Shown here: positions 19,572-31,802 of the stretch, in pieces | How the letters are laid out: each line of letters opens with the position of its first letter | Position numbering within the stretch: the stretch's first letter is position 1 | DNA from: Gorsachius magnificus | Lineage: Eukaryota > Chordata > Aves > Pelecaniformes > Ardeidae | DNA length: 64,000 nt | Direction of reading: 5' to 3' | Assembly (NCBI GenBank): GCA_034008185.1 | Contig: CM067084.1 | Span: 40,933,099 to 40,997,098 of the forward strand | Translations under genes and position numbers: made by a program | Notes under the pieces: model-generated | Told to the model about the DNA's origin: nothing | Databases searched by the model: none | The model's input: the letters and a program-made list of their open reading frames with translations, nothing else

Positions 19572-22130
19572 GTCGAATTCTTTACCAATAATTTATGTTT
19601 AATGTTTGCATACACATTTTGATTTAGCTGTTTGCTAAGAAAATATTTATTAGCATTGGAAGTTCAACATAGTAAATCAAACACTTAACATTCACTGGAC
19701 TTCAAACATAGATTATAAAATACCTTACAAAATTTTTTATGGAATTACACAAAGCAAATGCACAGGGTTTGTCTGTTTATACACTGAATTAATCCCAAGC
19801 CAAAACCAAAAAATAACCCCTAAAAGATCACAAAAAAGGCATGATAAACTGCATTTTTGTCATTGTTGCACTGCTACGTATTAAGCCCTTTTTACAAACA
19901 TTTACTTATGTTAAAAAAAATCAATTAAAAATGTATTCCATCTAACAGAACTATTGGATTAACAGCTGATTTTTAACTGACTTTACACCATGAAATTCTA
20001 TTAATAGAGGTACCTTAGTCACTTAGTTTAAAATATGGAGAGTAGAGATAGAAAAAAATTAACCTTTAGTAGTCTTTAATATAAAATGCACTAAATTTTC
20101 CAAAATAAGAATATTATGACACACTAGTGCCAATTTATGCTGACAAAAGCTGATATCAGCTTCCAACTAAAATTCATTTCACAAATCCTTTATATATTAC
20201 ATGAATATTCAAATAAACTATTTAAAAATATTTAAAAACACAAAAACTGAATTATACAGTGTTTCAGAGAAATGGTTAATTTGGGAATGCTGTCATGTCC
20301 AACTATATATATTTATAGATATATTTTTTCTTATTTTTAAGACCATCATGATACTACCTGATATTGCAAGAAATCCTTGTCATTAACATTTGATATTTTT
20401 CAATGTATAAGTTCAAAAAAAATTATAAGGATTTAACACATCGCTGTGTACTTTTTCATCACTGTTTCTGTGTACTGCGCGACACAATCACACTACTGGC
20501 TTCCCTTTGTAAAGTGCTGAGTAACAGCCAAATTACATCAGATTTAAGTGGAGATGATGGTGCTCAGTGTCTTGCAAAAACTTACCACTAAACTGCTATA
20601 ATCAAACAGTAAAATAAAATAAAAAAAAACCCCTCAGCTGAGTAGTGTGTGTGTTCACCAGTGTTAAATCTCTTAACAAAACCCTGAAAGACTAACAAGA
20701 CTGTTTTTGCAGGCTGCATTCTTTAAATCTATCAGCTGCAAGGACATTAAAATATTTTATTAATGATTCAAACACTGGACACCTCCTCTGGTTGAAGGAT
20801 TGTTGCTCACTAGTTTTGGTCAAGTGGCTTTTGGGAAACTTTCAGAGCAAAATAACCCAGCAACAGGAAATTGGAATGGAAAATGCCAACCATGCACAGT
20901 TATATTACTGCAAGAATTGAGTAACACATGCAAGACAAAGAAAAGGTCAGAACATACCAAAGTAGCAATGGTTAAGAAGTTAGTAAAGTTTTCACAGTGT
21001 TTCATACAGCCTTTTACTTTAACACAAGTGCATCACTTACCACCACTATTGCTCAGACATTTTAAAACATCTCTTGGCCATGCAGATCAGTTTGAGAAGA
21101 AAACATAGCAAATTACACTTCTTAGGCATTTTTAGACATGAAGTACAACTTATAATTTTATTTTTATATTCAGTCTTATCAAACAGGTGTTTTCAAGATA
21201 TGTTCATTCTAAGCGTTGGGCTTTAACATTCCTTCCAATTTTGTTGGATCCTGAGCACTAAATGCCCAAAGAACTGGCCAAACAAAAGCTAAGCTTTGTT
21301 CAAATAGCCAAGTTATTACACAAACAGAAGGTATAGGGGATTTCTTATTGGCACTCCTAAATTTCTTCCTTCCTAACCTTGAGATGATCCTAACCTTGAG
21401 ATGGTTGAATTTTATTCAGTTGCTCACACACATCTTTGCCTCCTGGAAACATTACTCTACTTGGGTGATTTATGAAGAAGTAGAACTAGACTCAAGAACA
21501 CCACTGACTTTTTTTTTTTTTTTTTTCTCTGTCCAAAGAACAAAATATTTTTTCCCCACTTGGCAAATTCGATTTGACGCCACATCACCACCACTCAACA
21601 TTAAACTCATAAAACAGAGACTTACTCCACTGTCAGACACAGCAGGGGAAAAATATCCAGAGGATAAATGGGAGGCTCTTTATCAGATATAATTGCTTGC
21701 TCATAAGGAGAGAATCCAGCTTCCCCTTAGTTATTCTTTCATAAATTAATAAATTGTTAAAATCATAGTCACAAGAATTTTAGCTATTACACAAAATTCA
21801 AGTTTAAAAAAAACAAGAATAAATTAGTTACAGCCTTGTAAACAATTGTTCATTTATGTAACATAGTTGGGGGGAAAAAAAGTTCCTCTATATAATAAAT
21901 CAGACAGTACAAGGCACACATCACACTTAAGAATCCAAAGTGATAAAACCAGCAGATGCCTTCATCTTCTTTGTTCGCTGGTGTAATTGTGCTATAGACA
22001 CTGTAAAAATATGTAGATTTTTATTTACATTACAGTCATTTGAAAATATTTCATGACTGTGCTTTTTCTGGTAAAATATTTGTGCTATCTTACAGTACAG
22101 TATGATTTGAAGCTCTCGGAATGAATCTTC
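19572..22130 (-). other. SH3RF1: Putative 3' UTR of SH3RF1
   Basis: AT-rich sequence directly after the SH3RF1 stop codon. It has no identifiable transposon, many A/T-rich words typical of 3' UTRs, and several AATAAA signals on the - strand. The extent is inferred from the chosen signal at 19566 and is not proven. Confidence 0.45.
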
Positions 22131-22299
22131 TCAAATGTTCTCTACAAAGCTGCCGGGGAAAAGGCCAGTTTTTCCATTTCGTTGCAGAGTGCCTTTGAAC
22201 CAGCCATCCTCACGTTTTTTGTGGACAAAAACAATGTCACCTTCCTTAAGTTCAAGTTCTGCTTCACTCTGAGGAGGATAGGATACCACAACCCTGTAC
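22131..22299 (-). CDS. SH3RF1: SH3RF1 last coding exon: fourth SH3 domain
   Basis: The acceptor TTACGCAG lies at 22300-22301. The exon's first base completes an Arg codon split across the intron. It encodes 55 residues and a TGA at 22131-22133. It forms nearly the whole C-terminal SH3 domain: the VVSYPP strand in place of ALYDY, acidic ELELKEGD, the ligand-binding DGWFKG tryptophan, and GLFPGSFV before the C-terminal ENI. In POSH this domain ends the protein, so the stop position matches the family exactly. It binds Pro-rich partners. The identity to mammalian SH3RF1 is very high by eye. Confidence 0.97.
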
Positions 22300-25200
22300 C
22301 TGCGTAATTAGAAAAAAAACACCTTAGTTTAGTTTTTTTGGTGTTTGTTTTTGGTTTTTTTTTTTTTTTTAAACCAATGCTTTTAAAAATATTCCTGTGC
22401 ATGTTAAAACTTATCAAAACAGGAAACTGCCTAGCACTGTTTGTTGAGTACATAACAACTTAAAAGTTAAGTATATTTTGAACAGAAAATAACAACAGTA
22501 ATGTAATGAATTTAAGTCACAAGTATGCACCTCCTATCAGGTTTTTTTCACCAAGATCTGTGTAAAAATACATTAAACGGTTAAATAACAGGAGAAAACT
22601 GTAAACATATTTTTGGATATAAATTTGCAGACTCTTTCCAGCCAGCGTGACTAAAAATAATCAAACCATTCACAGCAGTAACTGGGCATAATTTTACAAC
22701 TGCATGTTTAATACGATGTTATCCCAGGGAAGGCTCTTAAGGAAAAGCACAGGACAAAAAGAAGCAACTAGCAAAATTATTTATTTGTATTGTCATTTTA
22801 AATTATTTTTGTTTATCTTAAGAATTATTTTTGTTTCTCTTAGAAGCTTTTCAGGACAGAACACATGCCATCTTATTTGGACACAGTTGCACAATTTGTG
22901 TACTACTGTAGTAAAAATAAACGTTTTTAAAAGTGTTAACAATATTCTTAAGCACCTGATAAAAAAAAAAATATCTATTTTTTCAGTTTTTCATGGTAAG
23001 ATCACTTTTCAAATATGAGCACATTAAAAAGAGGCTACACTCTTCTATCTCTATTTTTAAACAGGCGTAACACCACTCAATCTCTTCTACTATGGTTTGA
23101 GTTCCCATCAACCTAAAATTTAAGTGTTACAGCTCTGTAGACAATTGTCTCAACTTCTTGATGAGTTTTCTGATAGATATTATAACTCAGTTTCTAGTTA
23201 CACAACCAACAACGTCTGCATACTGAAATCAAATAGAATCCATGGCTGACTGACTGTACAATTCAAAAGCTTCTACACCCAAGAGCCTTAAATGTAGTGC
23301 TAGAAGAGCAGTTGGACAAAATGTAATTTCCAGTTAACCAAAACACTTTGCGCTCATGAGGATTACATATTACTTAATGGATTAAGAAAATTATTATCTT
23401 AATAATCTTAAGATAATTTATTAATTTAGTAGATTAAAGTAATAAATTAACAACCTGATGAAAACACAAAATAACAGGATACTTCTAGTACAGGATGGAA
23501 TACAAACTATAGCTCAATACGTACATAAGAAAACAAGTTAATTCTGTAATATTGAAACGGAGAAAGATACTATATTATAGTAGAACATATAAATCAAAAA
23601 TGAAGCCCCAGATTTCAGAGCACTGGAATTACTAGATTCGTGCTTCATCATACAAGTTATGAAGCCAATTACAAGATTTATCAGCTTCAGAATGCTCCTC
23701 GTCCAACCTAGGCAGCATGGCAGATGCCTGCACTAACTTCTACTGTGGGCAATTTGGATTTTAATGCTGACTTAGCGCATAAAAAGCAAACATTGTTAAC
23801 AGTCTGTGAGTTTAATTATGACTGTAAACTACTTGAGATAAAACAATAGCCTCTACTCAGGCAGGACAAGATAGTAAAGGATAAAGAACTGCAATGAAAC
23901 TATGAAGAAATTCTCCTACTGTACTAAATAGGTTGCTTTCAGGCTGAAAATTAACCAGCAAGCTACGCAACACACACATAGCACTAGTTTTAACCAAAAG
24001 AAAGCACGTTAAAAAATGGGTTCCAGGAAAGAATACCTACCTTCCTTACCTTGCATTCTGCCAAGCACTGCCCTGTAAACACTTGACTTGAAATATGCTT
24101 GGTTTCAGTTTCTAATGCTGTCCGGCAGTAACTCCTGTGCTCTCCTCTATTGATAAGACTAGTCAGTTCTTTCCCTGGTTTCTGCTGCTGCCTCCTGAGT
24201 GTTAAACCCAACAGCTTTGCAAAAACTCACCTTCTCTTTGTCCTCGCTAGAGGATCACCAACCTGCACAGAAATACTGTTCTCCTGAGCTTTCCATACAC
24301 TTTTGAACTTCCTCAGCCCTGCAGTAATTTAGTACTTCTCATTAACTTTTAGCTTCCCAACTATTTTGATATCCATCTTGCACAACAATCCTGATGTTAA
24401 AATGCTATTTTACTGTATTTTACAACCCATCAGGCTTTGCACCATTAAATCCCATCTCCTCCTTCTTTTGTTACAACAGCCATCAAATTTTATGCCACAT
24501 TTTACAATGAGGGGATCCGATCCAGACTCATCACACATTCAGACAGCTGTCTATTCAGATCACCTTCGACCAGCTATGGAACAAAAACTATTTTTCCATT
24601 ACCTATTTCATCATCTACAACATACTGCCAAAAGTACCAATTTCATGCAGAGTAAAAAGCTTGCGCTTCAGCTCAAAAGTTCATTGCCAGGTCCCTGGAG
24701 AAAAATAATCACATTTACTAAGCGTGATCTATGTTTTGGAAAAACACGTTCATTCCCACATGTTTGAATCTTCCAAAACACCTCCTTGTTTATCTCCCTA
24801 TTCAGTATTTGCAAATGTTTTCAGTGTCTGCAGGTCAGATTTGCAGATCTTTTGTGGTCACCTAATCTATAATATTTTACATGCAACTAAGCTGCACAGT
24901 ATGCACTTTCTTCTTTCTCTTTTCTTTGACTGCCCTATGGTATTTTTCATTAATTTTCAAAATATTTTCCTAACTTTTTAATCAGCTAATGATAAAATAG
25001 TAACATTATTTAAAAAAAAAAAAAGCACTTTAGTTTCCCAGAAGCAGCCGCTATATTTGCCATTAGTTCTTTCCTGATATTCTTAATCTGTCTGGCTGTA
25101 TCCCACAGTGCTCTTGCACTTTGTATTTGGAAAATTTTTCGTTTGTGGTGGTGGTGGTCTTTCTTCACATTTCTCCATTCTACTTTTTATTTTTAATATT

Positions 25201-28200
25201 GGCATTTCTCACACTTTACAGTAACATGAAAAAGATTATATCTTTCATATGTTTCTCCCTTTCTTCCTTGCTTCTGTTCCACTAGACACAAAATACTTCC
25301 CAGCTATTTGTAGTTGATCTTCGGACAATTATCTGTGGTTTCCCTGATCACCAAGTGGATAAAAATATTTTCTCATACGCAGAAAATTTTAGCTGAGGAA
25401 AACACAGAAAGTTGGAATCACTATTACTACACAAGTTAAATTCATACTCATTACTCAACTTCTTGCTTTAGTTTCTTACATTTTGAATTTTTACTTTTCA
25501 TCTCACCTATGCCCTGCTGTTGTGCAGCTCTCCTGTCTGCTGAGTATGTGCCTTGACTTCTGTAGATAATCAACACCCATCTAGGGCAGACTGATTCTCA
25601 GCATTTCATTAACAGCATTAAATGCTGCCAGATGCAATAAAACGTGCTGCCCTCTATGCCACTGGCCTGCTCACTGGAAGGTGATGTTACACCAGTCATT
25701 TTGTGGTGCATGAAATGACTTAGGGTCACTTTAATCACAGAGCAAAATTACTGCTGTCCTTCCCTGTAACTGGATGAAAGATTCATATTATAGTTTAGGA
25801 TATGCAGTGATGTGTATTTAGGCCTTTAACACCACTGTGGGGTGCTGGGAAGTTTATTATTACAGTGCTGTGTATTTACTATAAAACTTAAGGCTATTTA
25901 ATCAATGTTTCCCTCCAAAAGAGAAAACTCATGAAAAAAGCTTGAAATATTCTTTTACCGCTTGACATAACCCCTCATATAACCAAATTACTCTCTTTTC
26001 ACAGCATAACATGGCTCCCTCTAGGAATTGCAGGGAGTTGGGTCTATCTTTTCAATGAAAGACAGTGATCCTTGGCACTGTCAGCACTGCATTGATACAA
26101 GAAATCACAACACCCAAGACAACTAGTGTCTGGCTGGAGAATCAGAAGAAATGACCGAAGTCCCAGGTGACAGGAATTCTTCAAACTGCTCCAAACTGGA
26201 AGCAAGGCTTGGCTGAAATTTCTTTTTAACTTCTCTGTTCCTTCTGTACAAGGAATGTATGAAGGACCATGGGCCACAGTGAGCAACCACGCTAGTTCAC
26301 AGGAGAAAAGTGAATATAGGAATGGAACTAAATTACTGATTTGTCATAGAGAAGACCTGCAACAATAAGAAGGAAGGGAATGTCATCATCTTCCTTTCCT
26401 TTACAGAAATGGCCACAGGTATTAAGTATACATTTGCAAATCCATGGCACGAAGAGCTTGTTTGCTATCAAACAAATCAAATGTCCATCCATTTATTCTG
26501 TATGACTACAAACAAATTCACAGTTTTTCCTTCCAATTTTCTGTAGAACATAGAGGAAAGAGGTACTCTAAGGCAACTTGCAATTCTAGTGAAGGGAAAC
26601 TGGGATTAGAATACGAATTTGCTATTGCGGCTTAAAGGATGCAAGGACTTAAGGGAAAACTCTGCATCCAAACCAGGATCATTTTCAAGTGCTTTCCAGA
26701 GTTGAACCAGCTACTTGTGCTCCTAATTCATACAGAATAATCAGCAGAACCCGACTCCTAAATCCTCTAGTCACCTTTGAAAAATAAAACTTGAACACTA
26801 ATAACTATACTGCAAAACCAGAGCCAGAACAGAAAGAGTACTGTTTCTTTTTCCAAACAGATCATAGCCTGTGATTGGAAATGTGATACCTAAGAGGAGA
26901 ATAATCTTAGCAGGAGATTCCTCTCCAGCTTTCTGTTGAGCTTATTCTCATGAATATTCTCCTCCTCAACCTCAAATTTTCACTGAAGATACTATTGCAT
27001 CATCGGTATGTTTCTTACCCACCCCTTCTTACAGACTAATGAAGATTAATTGATGCTTATAAATTACTTTGAAGATACTGAGTACAATGTAAGTGGTAAG
27101 TATTATTAAGCAACACATTTTAAGCAATTCAACCTAAAGAAATGGAAACTTGACAAGAGCACATCAGCAGGAAAAGCATTAACCCTACCCTGAAACGGAC
27201 AAAGAGAACCCAGATGAAATTCTATTTAAATATGCTGACCAAAAGATAACAATTCCACATGAATACCACAGAGAATGATCTTGTGGTTGCACTTCTCTGG
27301 TAGCAATAACAGTAAGGATACAGAGATATATTAAAAAGAACATTTGAGTGTATGTTATTACTAGATCAATAAAAATATACAGCATCATTTTATGTAAGTC
27401 ATTCTGAGAAAAAAAATCTCCACCACAGAAGTGAAAAAAATTACTTTCTGTGAAGATGCAAATAGCTTTACGCAAATATCCACTGGTCATGCCAGAATGA
27501 ATTTGATATTATTTTCAAAGCATAAAAAAAAGCACAAAAAACATATTACTATGCCAAACAGACTTATGTTAATATGAAAATAAATTACGTTATTCTTAAA
27601 GAAAAATCTTTCAGTTTTTATTTTCCATCTGTAAGTGTAAATCTACCCCAGAAATTCAGTATGAAATAGAAATTTCCTGCAAGGAAATTGCATTGAAACA
27701 GTAATAGCCTTTTAAAAAATACTAAAGGTATGACAGAAGTCAAATAAAAGACCAAGTAGAAACTTACACACTGTCTGGCTCTTAATACATAGATGAAGCT
27801 TAAGATCAATGGGTCTCTGGAAATACAACAGTATGCCCACACACCATGAGCTAATAGTATCAGAACGAAGTCTACAATAGTCAGCATGAATCAGTTCAGT
27901 CCTAGAGCTGTTAACGTTGCAACTCCACTATTTTTTTCTGTATGCCACACAATCCTGTAGCTATTGCAGAAGAAATCCTATGACACTCTTCATATTGCTC
28001 GTCTACTACCAGGAATAATAAAAAGAGACAGTAGTTAGAAAACTGCCACTTCCTTCACAGTCCGTGAAATCTACTGAGGACTTGGAAATTTGAAAATAAT
28101 AGGTGGACACAAACAAAAAAAAAGTGACAAAACTTTAAAGCAACTGCCTGGCAGTTTCAGAGTCCAGACAGCTATGTGTTTTTCAGGCTCACTTGCCAGG

Positions 28201-28688
28201 AAACGGAGGCTGCCCTAGAGCTTGCTATGTAGAGCGCACAGTAACAGGGCATTCAGATAGTAAAAGTATCTTTGCAACAGCTCAAGAAATCACATATTAA
28301 GTCTACTCATAGATAAGGATCTCATTCACCATATATTTAGGTTGGCAGTTATGCACTGCTAATAATCTTAAAGGACTAACCTGATAATCATGAATGCAGT
28401 ATTATAATGTGTTCATGCTTTGCAAATCAGGAGGCCTATTTTATCTACCTCTTCACATACAAGACCTGTGATTACCATATTTTAGTGTCTATTCATTCCA
28501 AACCCTCAAATTAACACAAAAAGTAAACTAACATAGACACGAGTGCTGGTTGATAAGCATATAAAGCATTGTTAAAAAAGTAAGTTTCATTTTGCTATAA
28601 AATCTCAGGATTTTGAAGCAGTTATAATATAAACTGCAAGTGTCAGAGTGTGTTTTTTTTCCTGGTCTAGCTGCGTAGGATAATTTAC
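22300..28688 (-). other. SH3RF1: SH3RF1 intron (between the last two coding exons)
   Basis: 6.4 kb of AT-rich intron with homopolymer runs (A/T near 22340-22370 and 25008-25024), an AT-rich inverted repeat at 23393-23417 and a possible ancient SINE end at 27055-27110. No frame shows domains. No CR1 copy was seen. Confidence 0.8.
27055..27110 (+). repeat. Possible SINE/LINE 3'-end relic
   Basis: The pattern ATAAATTACTTTGAAGATACTGAG...AATGTAAGTGGTAAGTATTATTA resembles the conserved 3' end shared by MIR and L2-like elements ('gcactttgagat...gtgctatataagtgctaagtattatta'). It is diverged and called by eye. Confidence 0.35.
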
Positions 28689-29023
28689 CTTTCACAGACA
28701 AGAGGCCTGGATTCATTCAGGACCGGACCCAGGGATGAGCAAGGCTGCCGAGGCGGTGGCGCTACTGGAACAGAGGAATCCAGGGAACTTGTTTTCCGAT
28801 GCAGCGTCTCCTGTGCCAGCCCAGAGACCTCGCTGTCAGTGGGGCAGGATCCAGCTTTGCTGTGACCACCTGTCGACGGAAGCTCTGGCCCAACTGCACC
28901 TTGCAGGGCTAACTCAGCGGCTGCTTGCTCAGCCTCCAGCGTTGGTGATGCTGGAGGTGACAATCGGGGCTTTCGTTTTGTGGATGCTCCAGAAAGCAGC
29001 TTCAGCAAACCTTTTTTTTCTTT
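28689..29023 (-). CDS. SH3RF1: SH3RF1 exon: Ser/Pro-rich linker before SH3-4
   Basis: 335 bp; acceptor TTTACAG at 29024-29030, donor AAAG|GTAAAT at 28689/28688. The phase is 0 in and 2 out. It encodes [20 protein letters not shown], then SPPASPTLE and a linker ending RPPRQ-like and NESRPLVCE motifs typical of POSH. The region is disordered, basic at its start and Ser/Pro-rich, and carries possible SH3 and kinase docking sites. The exon is clearly more GC-rich than the surrounding intron. An open frame on the opposite strand here is a shadow. Confidence 0.95.
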
Positions 29024-31103
29024 CTGTAAAGCAAAAGCAGTGCCTCATTTCAGAACAAAAAGAGTTGAACACTTCATGATAGATGACATCGTGATCAGAG
29101 AGGACTCGGTAAATTATGAGGAGGTATTTGAGATTGTACAAATTACAAAAGATAACTATGACAATTATAAAAGAGAGAGATAATTATTAAGATTCTGAAG
29201 AGAAAAACAGTAAGTCATTTAGACCATAAACTGGCTAAGTCCTTTTGCTTAGCTAGTTAAGGCTTACCTTAACAGCCAATGGCACTGGCCCAAAAGGGTG
29301 TCTAGAAAAAGGAGTTAGGAGTTAGATTCCCACAATGGGAATCTAAGAAGTAAAACATTTCATTAACATGGAGGCTTCTAGGAAGGCATAGAGTCATTTC
29401 AAACCAAGCAGAAAGGAAAGTCTGCCCTGGAGGCTATTGTTTAGGTAAGTGTCTTTTATTTATCCTCCCTCAGTAAGAGAGGACCTTCAAGATTTAACAG
29501 AAATTTGCCACAAGGGGAATGTATTGTGTTTTGCTGCTCTGCTCTGCTAGAGGGTAGAATTGTAAACATTCTTTTGCTTGTCCAGACAGGAATCCCTGAA
29601 GACTATTACTTACCCTGAGGAGAATTATTTAAGAAGCTTTTGTGTTTCTTGTCTTTTTTTTAAGGGGTGTGGCAGTGATCTTCTTACCAACCCTTTGACT
29701 GAGTGAATTTAGTGCTTATGAGAGGTGCCAGATTGTAAGCCCTAGAGACAGAAATACGCTATTTAACCACAGAAACAGAAAAGCATAAGCAATGTGAGAT
29801 TTTTCGTATAGCTTGGGATGCAGTGGAATTGGTGAACTGTGAATGAAAAATCCACTGTCCTTCTTCCAAGTCTCCAATAACTTAAAGCTATTTCAGCAAA
29901 GAACTGCTATCAAATGGGAAAGAAAAAGACGAACTCAAAGAAATTAACGTAGTCCAAATATGTTAGCATCTTTAACATTAAATTATAAATAAGTTTTCTA
30001 AAAGCCCTGCCTAAGGGCACCTCACACTGTTTGCAATGGCTATGGCTTAAGTAGTTTTAAAACAAAGTTCTAGGTACCTCCATTCAACAATAATCAACAA
30101 AAATAATTTAAAAATGTATTTAAAAAAAATTTTAAAGTGTAATTAGCGTGTACCCTATTATTAAAACCTTCATAAACTTCATTAAGGAGTGCATGTGGGT
30201 GAAAAGTAGTAAAGGTAAAGTCTAAAACATTTGAGATGTAAAAAAAAGTTGTCAGGAGGTGAAAAAAAAATTCTAACTACACCACAATTGTAACACAAAA
30301 CCAGTTAGAAAGTTGGAGGAATGTTTCTGCCTACAATATAACATAATCACAGGGCTTGTTGGACAGTGAGAATGAGTTTAGACACAGAGGAAGACACTTC
30401 AAGGAGGAAAGCAGAATCACTACAGAGTCTACTGAGCTACATTTAGAAAAGACAGAGTTATGTGCTTTCTTTCCTTTGTCCAACAAACATTGCTGGCAAT
30501 GTGTTTTTCATAATCTCTCAGTGTGTCCGCTTAATAAGGAAGGCAACCTAAAAGAATTCTTATTTTCACTAAATATTACGTTTAATTTACTATACAGAAG
30601 TTTTTATATTCCCACGAGTTCATGTTTTTGTGGTTTTTTGGTTTTGTTTTGGGTTGGGTTTTTTTGCAGTACAGGCTTATTAGTTTACTGATACTTACTG
30701 GTAATATTTGCTAACAATACAACTTTCTAAAGTGTTCAGGAAAGTGACTACAGGTAAAGAAAAACAAAATACTTAAAATTCCAGCAATCAAGCTAATAGT
30801 TCTTCTGAACTTTATCCATTCACCTTCTGTTTTTCCTGCCTGAGGCATGAAGCTGCTACCCTATTCTAACCCTCCTCCAAGGTCTGCTCTGTATTTCATC
30901 CATCCTAAATTATTCTTGTATGGCCAAGAATACATTTTCCTGTAGTTGTAGTCACAAAATGGCTGCCTGAGTTTCAGGCTCAGTCTTAAAAACCTTACAA
31001 TGCTGCTATTCAGCAAAAATTAAGAAAAAAAAATACGGAACCCTTAAAAGTTTGCATAATGAAAATGGGAGAATTCAAGGGTTTGATTTTATTCTCTACC
31101 CAC
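29024..31103 (-). other. SH3RF1: SH3RF1 intron
   Basis: 2.1 kb, AT-rich, with a T-rich simple run near 30630-30665. No repeat family or gene recognised. Confidence 0.8.
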
Positions 31104-31462
31104 CTTGCCATCCTTGTCTGCTTTACTGACAGCAGCATTTCCACCAACTGCTAAAGCACTCTCTGGAGATGCAGGAGGTCCAGGGTGAGAGTTTACAGTT
31201 CTCCCGCTAATATCTCCCTCCAAAGATGAGGCAGCTATGTTGGGAGAATTCAAAGAAGCTGCTGCACATGCCAGTGGGATGGTTGAGCGGTTCACATTCA
31301 CAGCCGTGACATAAGCAGCAGTATTTGGAAGTTGGGGCTGGAGCTGCTGGGAGGCAACAGAGTGGTGGGGAATGATCACAGCTGCAGGAATAAGGCATGT
31401 TGGACTCTGTGCTTGTATGGGTGTGACTGCTGCCGTAGGTCTTTCTTGACTGTGTGCAGCAA
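31104..31462 (-). CDS. SH3RF1: SH3RF1 exon: low-complexity linker between SH3-3 and SH3-4
   Basis: 359 bp; acceptor TGTTCTAG at 31463-31470, donor GGCAAG|GTGGGT at 31104/31103. The first two bases complete a Val codon and the exon ends on a codon boundary. It encodes AAHSQERPTAAVTPIQ, then an Ala/Ser/Pro/Asn-rich stretch (HHSVASQQLQPQLP, PLACAAAS) and SKADKDGK. The match to mammalian POSH is strong at both ends and looser in the middle, as expected for a disordered linker. Confidence 0.95.
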
Positions 31463-31760
31463 CTAGAACAAAAGAGTAAAATGTGAGAGAGTTCATCTTT
31501 TCACACGACACACAAAGTGAGGTACAGTCACTGTGTTGTAGCTAATCAGTCATAAAAAGCTTCCTTCCTACCTTCATAACTTCTATTTATATTACTATAA
31601 TGACATCTTACACAGCACCAAATTTATCTACAGAATAAAGTAGCAGCATATGCTACCGTACTTGCATTGGTATGCAACAGAATAGTAACAGCACTGCAAC
31701 AATCATGGAGAAATCCAAGCTGCTAAAAAAAATGCTTCACAAATAGACAAAGATGCAAAG

Positions 31761-31802
31761 TGAAGATTACATTTTAGTTCATGAAGATTACATTTTAGTT
31801 CA
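31761..31802. repeat. Perfect 21-bp tandem duplication
   Basis: Two identical adjacent units (31761-31781 and 31782-31802), each starting TGAAGATTAC and ending TTAGTTCA. Intronic; the perfect identity suggests recent slippage. Confidence 0.9.

Noticed and set aside
24366..24767. 133-codon + strand ORF in an intron
   Set aside because: AT-rich, no domain, no sign of conservation; chance open frame.
28735..29079. 114-codon + strand ORF
   Set aside because: Opposite the SH3RF1 exon at 28689-29023; a shadow of a GC-rich exon.
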